The notes under the pieces: generated by a model
Seen by the model: the letters and a program-made list of their open reading frames with translations, nothing else
Told to the model about the DNA's origin: nothing
Databases searched by the model: none
Assembly (NCBI RefSeq): GCF_039729015.1
Contig: NZ_CP155792.1
Location: 2,504,001 to 2,568,000, forward strand
From: Blastococcus sp. HT6-30
GTDB taxonomy: Bacteria > Actinomycetota > Actinomycetes > Mycobacteriales > Geodermatophilaceae
DNA: 64,000 bases
Reading direction: 5' to 3'
Made by a program: the position numbers and the translations under genes
Part shown: positions 7,399 to 14,837 of the stretch, one piece after another
How the letters are laid out: the number at the start of each line of letters is the position of its first letter
Numbering within the stretch: position 1 is the stretch's first letter

Positions 7399-9006
7399 TC
7401 AGCCCGGCCGCTGCTCCTGCACCCGTTCGTCGCGGGGTCGGGTGGCGATGTCCGGCGGCGGGGCCTCGCCGTCGGCCGCGGAGCTGCCGTGGCCCAGCCG
7501 GCGCAGCAGGCCGGCGACCTCGAGCGCGGCCGTGGACGACGCGTCCTCCGGGAGCGCCTCCGCGACGCACCGCAGCGTGCCGGCGAGCGCCTGCTCCTCG
7601 TCGTTGAGCAGACCCCGGTAGGCCGGGTCCAACAGGTAGCCGGTGGGCGGCGTGGACAGGCAGCCGATGAGGTCCAGCAGCACCTCCAGCCGCCGCGCGG
7701 CCTCCGCCGGCTCGCCGTCGGCGGGGCACATCGCCACCGTCTCGACGTCCTGCTCCCACAGCCGGGCGCGGGCCACGTCCTCCCGCAGCGCCAGCACCGT
7801 GCCGGTGCGCCGGGCGGTGCCCGATCCCTGGGTCTTCAGCGCGGTGCGCACCTGGTGGGCGATCCGGATGAGGTCGTCGTCGAGCATCGAGGTGCCCACG
7901 AAGAGCACGTGCCGGGTGAGCAGCAGCGAGTGCAGCACCCCGGCCAGCGCCGCGCCCTGGTTGCCGAACTGCAGGTACTCCTCGCGGGTCAGCACGACGC
8001 TCTCCGGGTGCGCGGCGTCGCCGTGCAGCTTCAGCAGCCAGGGCGCTCCGGGGCGGGCCTCCTCGTACGGCAGCACCGTCACCTCCCGGCCGATGTCCGT
8101 GGCGGCCAGCTCGACCAGCGGGTCGTAGTTGGTGGTCACGAACTCCTGCACCGGAAGGCCGGCGATCAGCGCGTGCGCCAGCGCGTACGAGCCCGGCCCG
8201 AAGCGCTCGGCGACGAACGCCGCCATCTCCTCCGGCCCCAGCTCGCGGGACAGCAGCGCGGCGGAGTCCTGCGGCGGCAGCCGGGCCAGCCCCTCGCGCA
8301 GGCCGTCGTCCAGCCCCGAGCGGGTGGCCAGCTCGTCGACCAGCTGCGGCCAGGTCGGCAGCCCCGCCGCCGCGCCCACGCCGGCGCCGATGAACAGCGC
8401 CAGCTGGCCACGCCGCGCCCGCTCCCCCAGGTCCTCGGCCAGCTCCCGCAGGTTCCCGGGCAGGTTCCAGCCGCCCTCCTCCCCGCGGCGCACCCGCTGG
8501 GCGGCGGCCAGGTCGCTCGGCCCGCGCAGCACCAGCGCGACGTCGAACCCGTGCTCCTCGGCGGCCTCCCGCAACACCGGCAGGAGCTGCTGCAGCAGCG
8601 CCCCGCGCTGACCGGCGGCACCGCCCCAGCCGGTGCCCAGGGCCGGCAGCCCGACCAGCCGCCGCGCCCGCCCGTGCGCGGGCTCGGGCACCTCGCGCCG
8701 GGCCACGGCCGCCAGGGCCTCCCGGGCGCCGTCGAGCAGCCAGGGCAGCCCGCGCCCACCGTCGTCGACGGTGTCGACCAGCCAGGCCCGGCGGGAATCG
8801 CTCCCGGGAACCTCCAGCACCCGCTCGTCGCCGGACCACGACATGCCGATGCAGTCGCCCTCGGCCTGCCGGTCGGTGATCAGCTCGTCGGGGAAGAGCG
8901 GGGCCCAGCTGCGGGCCACCCGCAGGGAACGGTCGGTGGGCACCAGGACGTCGTCGCAGGACATCCGCGTGAGGTCGGCGCCGACGACGAAGACGTGTCC
9001 GCTCAC
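7399..9006 (-). CDS. Macro-like domain fused to SIR2-type NAD-binding domain
   Basis: 535 residues from GTG 9006, chosen for AAGGGG six bases upstream. Residues 1-175 resemble a macro fold: VVGADLTRMSCDDVLVPTD at the start and LVGLPALGTGWGG near 118-129, the place of the phosphate loop. Residues about 200-430 are a SIR2-like domain: FIGAGVGAAAGLPTW (205-219), VTTNYD with Asn293, LKLHGD with His328 and LFVGTSMLDDDL. Asn and His are the catalytic pair in SIR2-type NADases and deacylases. The tail is low-complexity and acidic. Macro domains bind ADP-ribose, so both halves point to NAD+/ADP-ribose chemistry. Similar SIR2 modules act in phage defence by NAD+ depletion, but no known defence partner is adjacent. 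Function is inferred only from the domains. Confidence 0.8.
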   Translation of the reverse strand: MSGHVFVVGADLTRMSCDDVLVPTDRSLRVARSWAPLFPDELITDRQAEGDCIGMSWSGDERVLEVPGSDSRRAWLVDTVDDGGRGLPWLLDGAREALAAVARREVPEPAHGRARRLVGLPALGTGWGGAAGQRGALLQQLLPVLREAAEEHGFDVALVLRGPSDLAAAQRVRRGEEGGWNLPGNLRELAEDLGERARRGQLALFIGAGVGAAAGLPTWPQLVDELATRSGLDDGLREGLARLPPQDSAALLSRELGPEEMAAFVAERFGPGSYALAHALIAGLPVQEFVTTNYDPLVELAATDIGREVTVLPYEEARPGAPWLLKLHGDAAHPESVVLTREEYLQFGNQGAALAGVLHSLLLTRHVLFVGTSMLDDDLIRIAHQVRTALKTQGSGTARRTGTVLALREDVARARLWEQDVETVAMCPADGEPAEAARRLEVLLDLIGCLSTPPTGYLLDPAYRGLLNDEEQALAGTLRCVAEALPEDASSTAALEVAGLLRRLGHGSSAADGEAPPPDIATRPRDERVQEQRPG

Positions 9007-9079
9007 GCGCTGCCCCTTACCCAGGGCTCCGCGGACATGCGCGATGCGCCGACCGGCGGGCGGTTCGCCGGCGGCGGGG

Positions 9080-9742
9080 TCAGGAACCGCAGCCGCCGGC
9101 GCCGCAGGCGCAGCCGCCACAGCCCGAGCGCACCGGCGCCGGGGCGGGAGCGGTGGCGACCGCGCGCAGGTTCACCGCGCCGATGAGCAGCGGGACGCCG
9201 AGGACGGCGACGGCCAGGGCGGCCACCACCGTCGCCACGCCGGCGGCACGGGCCCAGTCCTGCGCGAGGCCGGTGACCACCAGCAGCCCGGTGACCAGCA
9301 CCGACCAGAGGAGCAGCGCCAGGCCGCCGCGCCGGGCGGTGCCCCCGCGGACCAGCAGCCCCGCCGCGGTGGCCAGCAGCAGCACCGGAACGCCCACGAG
9401 CAGCACCGTCGCCGCCAGCGACGCCGAGGCGGCCGCCACTCCCAGCCCGGCGGCACCCACCGCGACGGCTCCCGTGCCCAGCGACCGGGCCCGGCCGGCG
9501 AGCTCGCCGTCCACCGCCCCCGAACGCGCACCGCGCAGCAGAACGGCTCCGCGCACGGCGAGGAAGAGCCCGAGCGCACCGAGCAGCAGGCGGGCACCGG
9601 CCGCCTCCCACGCCACCGCGAGGACCGCGACGGCGACCATCCCGATGCCCAGGGCCAGCCACCGCGGCCACGTCCGCCGCGCCACCTCGGGGGTCGCCAT
9701 GCCCACCGTGCCGGCCGAGAGGATTCCGGTTCCGTTCGCCAC
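9080..9742 (-). CDS. Polytopic membrane protein with cysteine-rich tail
   Basis: 220 residues from GTG 9742; ATG 9700 is a possible later start. About six hydrophobic segments alternate with short loops (for example WLALGIGMVAVAVLAVAW and LLLWSVLVTGLLVVTGLA). The layout recalls HdeD/DUF308 proteins. The last 14 residues, after a Pro-Ala linker, hold four Cys among Gly and Ala (CGGCACGAGGC), perhaps a metal or redox site at the membrane face. It lies 73 bp upstream of the macro/SIR2 gene on the same strand, so it may be the first gene of that unit. No function is recognised. Confidence 0.7.
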   Translation of the reverse strand: MANGTGILSAGTVGMATPEVARRTWPRWLALGIGMVAVAVLAVAWEAAGARLLLGALGLFLAVRGAVLLRGARSGAVDGELAGRARSLGTGAVAVGAAGLGVAAASASLAATVLLVGVPVLLLATAAGLLVRGGTARRGGLALLLWSVLVTGLLVVTGLAQDWARAAGVATVVAALAVAVLGVPLLIGAVNLRAVATAPAPAPVRSGCGGCACGAGGCGS

Positions 9743-9859
9743 GGAGCCAGTGTCCCTCACCCGCGCCACCGCTCGGGGAGGCACCGGACCGGAGGTCGTG
9801 CCACGCTGATCATCTCCGCGCCCCACGCGGCCAGGACCGAGCTCAGGAAGGCACCGGAG

Positions 9860-10708
9860 ATGAGCGTGCAGGGCAGCGCCCGGTCGGCCGCGGGTGCGGC
9901 AGGACGGGCCGGGAACAGCGACGGGCTCGAGCAGCTGGCCCGGGTCGGGTTGATCGCCTACGGGCTGGTGCACCTGCTCATCGCCTGGCTGGCGCTGCAG
10001 CTCGCGTGGGGCAGCGGCCAGGGCCAGGCCGACCAGTCGGGGGCCCTGGCGACGCTGGCCGGGCAGCCGCTGGGCACCCCGCTGCTGTGGGTGCTCGCCG
10101 TCGGGTTGCTCGCCCTGGCCGTCTGGCAGGCGGCCGAGGTCCTGCGGTGGCGACACGGCTGGTCGGCGTCCGGGAAGACCCGGACCAAGGCCCTGGAGAA
10201 GACGGCCAAGTCGGTGGCCAAGGCGGTCGTCTACATCGCGCTGGCGGTGCTGGCGATCCGGTACGCCACCGGGGGCGGGCAGTCCGGCGGCGGTTCCCAG
10301 CAGCAGGCCGCCGCCGGCGTCTTCGGCTGGCCCGCCGGCCGCTGGCTGGTCGGAGCCGCCGGGCTGGTCGTCGTCGGCGTCGGCGCCTACCACGTCTGGA
10401 AGGGCGTCACGAAGCGCTTCCTCAGGGAGATCGACCTCAGCGGCTGCTCCGCCACGGCCACCCGCCTGGTCACCCGGCTGGGGCAGGCGGGCTTCCCCGG
10501 CAAGGGCGTCGCCCTGGGTCTCGTCGGCGGTCTGCTGGTCTGGGCGGCGGTGACCTTCGACCCCGCCAAGGCCTCCGGTCTGGACGGCGCCCTGCACACC
10601 GTCCTCACCGCGCCCGCCGGGCCGGTGCTGCTGACGCTCATCGCCGTGGGCATCGCCGCCTTCGGTGCCTACTGCTTCGTCCGCGCCCGGTACCCCGAGC
10701 GCACGTGA
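9860..10708 (+). CDS. DUF1206 membrane protein (first of pair)
   Basis: 282 residues from ATG 9860, with AGGAAGG about 10 nt upstream. It is made of three internal repeats of roughly 80 residues, each with two hydrophobic helices. The repeat hallmark is a Gly-Tyr or Gly-Phe opening and an Ala-rich helix (LARVGLIAYGLVHLLIAWLA; QAGFPGKGVALGLVGG). The end is FVRARYPER, seen again in the next gene. The family is actinobacterial and of unknown function. Its stop overlaps the next start as GTGA, so the two are translated together. Confidence 0.85.
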   Translation: MSVQGSARSAAGAAGRAGNSDGLEQLARVGLIAYGLVHLLIAWLALQLAWGSGQGQADQSGALATLAGQPLGTPLLWVLAVGLLALAVWQAAEVLRWRHGWSASGKTRTKALEKTAKSVAKAVVYIALAVLAIRYATGGGQSGGGSQQQAAAGVFGWPAGRWLVGAAGLVVVGVGAYHVWKGVTKRFLREIDLSGCSATATRLVTRLGQAGFPGKGVALGLVGGLLVWAAVTFDPAKASGLDGALHTVLTAPAGPVLLTLIAVGIAAFGAYCFVRARYPERT

Positions 10709-11583
10709 GCCCGCCGGCACCCTCGGCCCGGTCCCTGGCACACCGGCTGCACGACCTCGTCGACCGCATCCGCCGGGTCACCGACTCCCCGGTGCTCACC
10801 CACCTCGCCCGCGCCGGCCTTCTCGCCTACGGGGTGATGCACCTGCTCATCGGCGTGCTGGCGCTGCGCATGGCGATGGGCCTGCGGGGAGCCGACGCCG
10901 ACCAGACCGGCGCGCTGCTCACCGTCGCCGGGGGCCCCGGCGGGCGGCTGCTACTGGTCGCGATCGGCCTCGGCATGCTCTCGCTGGCCGTCTGGCAGGC
11001 CGCGGAGGTGCTGCTGTGGTGGCACGGGCTGCTGGACCCCGCCCACCGGGTGCACACCGCCGTCGTCTGCGCCAAGTGCCTGGCCAAGGGCGCCGTGTAC
11101 GGGTTCCTGGGGCTCACCGCGCTGCTGTTCGCACTCGGCCTGGAGTACGAGGCCGACGAGCGGCTGCGCGACCTCACCGAGGAGACGCTGCTGATCCCCG
11201 GCGGGGCGCTGCTCGTCGGCGCCGTCGCCGCCGGGGTGGTCGCCGTCGGGATCTACACGTTCGTGCGGGGCTGCACCGGCGGCTTCATGCGCGACATCGA
11301 CCTGCCCGCGGCCCCCGACCGCTGGGAGCCGGTGATCGAGGTGCTCGGACGGATCGGCTACCTGGCGAAGGGCATCGCCTTCGGGCTCGTCGGCGTCCTG
11401 CTGTGGCGCGCGGCCACCTCCTCCGACGTCTCCACCGCCACCGGCCTGAACGGCGCGATGACCGCGATCGCCGGGGTGGGCGCCGGGCCGTGGCTGCTGA
11501 CCGGGGTCGCGGCCGGTTTCGGCGCGTTCGGGGTCTACGCCCTCGCCCGCGCGCGGTATCCCGACCGCGACCCGTCCAGCTAG
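10705..11583 (+). CDS. DUF1206 membrane protein (second of pair)
   Basis: 292 residues from GTG 10705, overlapping the stop of the first copy by 4 nt. The same three-repeat plan is seen (LARAGLLAYGVMHLLIGVLA, GRIGYLAKGIAFGLVGVLL, ending ALARARYPDRD). The two proteins clearly arose by tandem duplication and have since diverged, with different loops between repeats. Tight coupling suggests a heteromeric complex. Its stop overlaps the stop of the convergent reductase gene by two bases in a CTAG, leaving no room for a terminator between them. Confidence 0.85.
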   Translation: MSPPAPSARSLAHRLHDLVDRIRRVTDSPVLTHLARAGLLAYGVMHLLIGVLALRMAMGLRGADADQTGALLTVAGGPGGRLLLVAIGLGMLSLAVWQAAEVLLWWHGLLDPAHRVHTAVVCAKCLAKGAVYGFLGLTALLFALGLEYEADERLRDLTEETLLIPGGALLVGAVAAGVVAVGIYTFVRGCTGGFMRDIDLPAAPDRWEPVIEVLGRIGYLAKGIAFGLVGVLLWRAATSSDVSTATGLNGAMTAIAGVGAGPWLLTGVAAGFGAFGVYALARARYPDRDPSS

Positions 11584-12341
11584 GCCTTCGGGCCGCCGGC
11601 GACGTAGATGACCTGGCCGGAGACGAACCCGGCGCCCTCGCTGACGAAGAACGACACGGTGTGCGCGATGTCCTCCGGCTGGCCGGCACGCGCGACCGGG
11701 ATCGCCGCCGCGCGCTTGGCCACGTAGGGCTCCCACTCCTCGCCGATCCGCTCGGCGGTCGCCTTCGTCATGTCGGTGGCGATGAACCCGGGTGCGATGC
11801 AGTTGGCCGTGACGCCGAACTTGCCCAGCTCGATGGCGAGGGTCTTGGTGAAGCCCTGCAGACCGGCCTTCGCGGTGGCGTAGTTGGCCTGCCCCCGGTT
11901 GCCCAGCGCCGAGGTGCTGGACAGGTTGACGATCCGGCCCCACTTCTGGTCGATCATGTGCTTCTGGGCGGCGCGGGTCATGAGGAACGAGCCGCGCAGG
12001 TGCACGTGCATGACGATGTCCCAGTCGGCGTCGCTCATCTTGAACAGCATGTTGTCGCGGGTGACCCCGGCGTTGTTCACCAGCACCACCGGCGGGCCCA
12101 GCTCCGCGGCGATCCGGTCGACGGCCGCCTGCACCTGCTCGGCGTCGCCGACGTCGGCCCCGACGGCCAGTGCGTGGCCGCCGGCGGACTCGATCGCCTC
12201 GACGGTGCCGCGGGCGTCGTCCTCCTTGAGATCGAGGACGGCGACGGCGAAGCCGTCGGCGGCCAGCCGCTGGGCGGTGGCGGCACCGATGCCGCGGGCG
12301 GCCCCGGTGACGATCGCGACGCGTGCAGTGGGCTCGGACAT
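11580..12341 (-). CDS. fabG: SDR-family 3-oxoacyl reductase (FabG-like)
   Basis: 253 residues from ATG 12341, with GAGGAG upstream. Classical short-chain dehydrogenase features: TGAARGIG at 12-19, VNNAG at 88-92, catalytic Ser142-Tyr154-Lys158, and the family end GFVSGQVIYVAGG. The segment APGFIATDMT is typical of FabG and acetoacetyl-CoA reductases. It follows a thiolase on the same strand, so the pair could make 3-hydroxyacyl-CoA from acetyl- or acyl-CoA, or run in beta-oxidation. A hairpin between them may reduce read-through. Whether the acyl carrier is ACP or CoA cannot be told from sequence. Confidence 0.85.
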   Translation of the reverse strand: MSEPTARVAIVTGAARGIGAATAQRLAADGFAVAVLDLKEDDARGTVEAIESAGGHALAVGADVGDAEQVQAAVDRIAAELGPPVVLVNNAGVTRDNMLFKMSDADWDIVMHVHLRGSFLMTRAAQKHMIDQKWGRIVNLSSTSALGNRGQANYATAKAGLQGFTKTLAIELGKFGVTANCIAPGFIATDMTKATAERIGEEWEPYVAKRAAAIPVARAGQPEDIAHTVSFFVSEGAGFVSGQVIYVAGGPKA

Positions 12342-12371
12342 GCAGAACTCCTCGGATGGAAGGGGACGGGT

Positions 12372-12424
12372 GACCCCGTCCGGAGGCTCACCGCGAGCCT
12401 GCGAGCGGTGAGTGGGACGGGGTC
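12372..12424 (-). terminator. Two-stem hairpin between thiolase and reductase genes
   Basis: Outer arms GACCCCGTCC/GGACGGGGTC and inner arms CTCACCGC/GCGGTGAG enclose a GC-rich loop. On the transcribed strand it begins 5 nt after the thiolase stop and ends in a short purine-flanked run without a U-tract. It resembles the element at 27309-27357 in arm order and loop (CGCTCGCA). It could terminate or attenuate transcription into fabG. Confidence 0.65.
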
Positions 12425-12429
12425 CTTCT

Positions 12430-13641
12430 TCAGACCCGCTCGAACAGCGCGGCGAGGCCCTGGCCGCCGCCGATGCACATGGTCTCCAGCCCGTAACGGG
12501 CTCCGCGGCGGTCCATCTCGCGCAGCAGCGTGGCGAGGATGCGGCCACCGGTCGCGCCGACGGGGTGGCCCAGCGAGATGCCCGAGCCGTTCACGTTGGT
12601 CCGCTCCCAGTCGGAGTCGGTGAAGCCCCACTCCTTGGCGACGGCGAGCACCTGGCTGGCGAAGGCCTCGTTGAGCTCGATCAGGTCGACGTCGGCGAGC
12701 TTGACGTCGGCGAGCGCGAGCGCCTTCGCCGTCGCCGGGACGGGGCCGATGCCCATGGTCTTCGGCGGCACGCCGCCCACGCCGAAGGACACCAGGCGGG
12801 CCAGCGGGCGCAGACCCAGCTCGGCGGCCTTCTCCGGGTGGGTGACGATCGCGACGGCGGCGCCGTCGTTCTGGCCGGAGGCGTTGCCGGCGGTGACCGT
12901 GGCGTCGGGATCGTTCTTGCCCAGGATCGGGCGCAGCTTGGCGAGCGTCTCGACGTTCGAGTCGGGCCGGATGTGCTCGTCGCGGTCGACGACCGTCTCG
13001 CCCTTCCGGTGCTTGACCGTCACCGGCACGATCTCGTCGGCGAACCGGCCCTCGGCCGTGGCGGCGGCGGCGCGCTGGTGGCTGCGGACGGCGTACTCGT
13101 CCTGCTCCTGGCGGCCGATCGCGTACTCGCGACGAACGTTCTCCGCCGTCTCCAGCATGCCGCCGGGCACCGGGTGGTTCTGCCCGCCGGCGGTGACCCG
13201 GCCGCGGGCCAGCCCGTCCTCCAGCAGCACGCCGGGCCCGGGCTTCACGCCCCAGCGCATGGCGGTCGAGTAGAAGGGCGCGTTGCTCATGGACTCCGCG
13301 CCACCGGCCAGGACGACGTCGGAGGCACCGGACTGCACCTGCATGGCCGCGTAGATGACCGCCTGGAGCCCCGAACCGCACCGCCGGTCGACCTGCAGCC
13401 CGGACGCGGTCACCGGCAGGCCCGCGTCGAGGGCGGCGACCCGGCCGAGGGCCGGGGCGTCCATGGTCGGGTAGCAGTGGCCGAGCAGCACGTCGTCCAC
13501 CGACTCCGGCGGCAGACCGGTGCGCTCCATCAGCGCCCGGATCACCGTGGCCGCGAGCTCCTGGACGGGGACGTCGCGCAGCGAGCCCCCGAACCCGCCG
13601 ACCGGCGTCCGCAGGGGCTCGCAGATGACCGCATCTCGCAC
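12430..13641 (-). CDS. Acetyl-CoA acyltransferase / thiolase
   Basis: 403 residues from GTG 13641, with GAGGAGG upstream. Thiolase-fold markers: nucleophile Cys88 in VDRRCGSGLQAV, the GGAESMSNAP loop, NEAFASQVLA, the His in NGSGISLGHPVGATGG, and the second Cys in CIGGGQGLAALFE close to the end. It condenses two acetyl-CoA or cleaves 3-ketoacyl-CoA. Adjacent to a ketoacyl reductase on the same strand. Chain-length preference cannot be read; no polymer synthase or hydratase gene is nearby. Confidence 0.9.
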   Translation of the reverse strand: MRDAVICEPLRTPVGGFGGSLRDVPVQELAATVIRALMERTGLPPESVDDVLLGHCYPTMDAPALGRVAALDAGLPVTASGLQVDRRCGSGLQAVIYAAMQVQSGASDVVLAGGAESMSNAPFYSTAMRWGVKPGPGVLLEDGLARGRVTAGGQNHPVPGGMLETAENVRREYAIGRQEQDEYAVRSHQRAAAATAEGRFADEIVPVTVKHRKGETVVDRDEHIRPDSNVETLAKLRPILGKNDPDATVTAGNASGQNDGAAVAIVTHPEKAAELGLRPLARLVSFGVGGVPPKTMGIGPVPATAKALALADVKLADVDLIELNEAFASQVLAVAKEWGFTDSDWERTNVNGSGISLGHPVGATGGRILATLLREMDRRGARYGLETMCIGGGQGLAALFERV

Positions 13642-13771
13642 GTGGTCCTCCTCGTTCGTCCGCTCCAGGCGCACGGCCGGCGCCGGCGCAGCACCCCGAG
13701 TCTGCCCGCCGGACGCGCGTCCCGCGCCTCCGGCCCCCCGAGGGACGCCGGCGCGCCTGGGCGCGGAGAGC

Positions 13772-14176
13772 TCAGGAGGCGGTCGCGCCGACCTGCTCGC
13801 CGCCGAGCAGGTTCCACAGCCCGGTGATCTGCAGCGGCCGGATCACCGCGCGGGTGGCGGCCAGGACGCGGAGGCGGCCACCGGCGGCCAGCGCTCGCCG
13901 GTGCGCGGCAGCCAGGGCGCACAGCCCGGCGGAGTCGAGGAAGGTCACGGCGGTGAGGTCGACGACGACCTCCCGCGGCGCGGCGTCGACCAGCTGGTCG
14001 AGGACGGCGCGGACCTGCGGTGCGGAGGTGCAGTCGATCTCCCCGGCCGCGGTCAGCCGCGGCAGGGACGCGGTGCCGGAGATCTCCAGGGAGACCGGCG
14101 CGGTCGTGGGGACCTCGAAGCCGGCCGTCGCCGGGGCGGACGGGGTGGTCGATGGGTCGAGCGAGGATGCGGTCAC
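13772..14176 (-). CDS. STAS-domain anti-anti-sigma factor
   Basis: 134 residues from GTG 14176, with GAGAGG six bases upstream. After about 30 disordered N-terminal residues there is one STAS domain with the phosphorylation motif VTFLDSAGLCAL; Ser82 is the expected phospho-acceptor. Such proteins bind an anti-sigma kinase when unphosphorylated and so free a sigma factor. The domain ends LLGGEQVGATAS. It stands alone, but the window also encodes an RsbP-type phosphatase (1-2227) and an RsbW-like ATPase (17970-18413), the other two classes of a partner-switching circuit. Confidence 0.85.
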   Translation of the reverse strand: MTASSLDPSTTPSAPATAGFEVPTTAPVSLEISGTASLPRLTAAGEIDCTSAPQVRAVLDQLVDAAPREVVVDLTAVTFLDSAGLCALAAAHRRALAAGGRLRVLAATRAVIRPLQITGLWNLLGGEQVGATAS

Positions 14177-14414
14177 GGGGTGCCTCTCGGGGCGGGTGCC
14201 GGACCAGTGGGCCTGCGCACGCGAACGACACGACGACCAGCACTGGCAGAACACGGCTGTGGTTGAACCGCTCGCCCGACCGTAGGGATCCGCGGCTCCG
14301 TACGCAAGGGTCACGGGCAGGCCCCCTCTCCGCCGCCACCTGCGACGGAGGACGGGTGGGGGATGTGACGAGCCTCCTCCGTCGCCCCCTCGACCCCGGC
14401 GGATACTGGCGGGC
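14177..14414. promoter_or_regulatory. Divergent promoter region, with a likely leaderless -10 for the small membrane protein
   Basis: This 238-bp gap separates the STAS gene from the plus-strand small membrane protein gene. GATACT at 14402-14407 sits 7 nt before GTG 14415, which would place transcription start at the start codon; no Shine-Dalgarno is visible there. No clear -35 was found. No gene is seen in the gap. Confidence 0.4.
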
Positions 14415-14762
14415 GTGACCGAGTCGCGCCCGTCGTCCCGACGTCCGTCCCCGCTGGTGCTGGTCGCCGTCGTCGTCGGCACGGCCGTCGCGGTCGGCGC
14501 ATTCCTGCTGCTGGACCCGATCGTCGCCGCGGCCGTCGCCATCACGGCGGTCACGGCGGTGGGCGTGGTCGCCGCGGCCAGCAACTGGGACTCGCACGCG
14601 ACCTTCGAGGAGCGCGAGCTGGCCCGGGCCCGGCGCCGCAAGGAGAAGTGGGAGCGCAACGCCGGCGCCCGCGCCAAGGACCGGGCCCGCTGGGAGGCCC
14701 ACCAGGCCCGCAAGGCCCGGAAGGCCGCCGGCGCGACGGGCACTGACCGCTCCGGCCGCTGA
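14415..14762 (+). CDS. Small membrane protein with basic helical tail
   Basis: 115 residues from GTG 14415. Two hydrophobic segments (LVLVAVVVGTAVAVGAFLLL and IVAAAVAITAVTAVGVVAAA) form a hairpin, followed by a cytoplasmic tail of about 55 residues, highly charged and rich in Arg, Lys and Ala, probably one long helix. The start seems leaderless. No family is recognised. It is convergent with the sacsin-like gene. Confidence 0.65.
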   Translation: MTESRPSSRRPSPLVLVAVVVGTAVAVGAFLLLDPIVAAAVAITAVTAVGVVAAASNWDSHATFEERELARARRRKEKWERNAGARAKDRARWEAHQARKARKAAGATGTDRSGR

Positions 14763-14837
14763 TCCGGCGGCCGCCCTTCCCGCACGGCTACGCCCCGGCC
14801 GCCATGTCCGCACCGCGCCGGCACCGACCGCGGCTCC

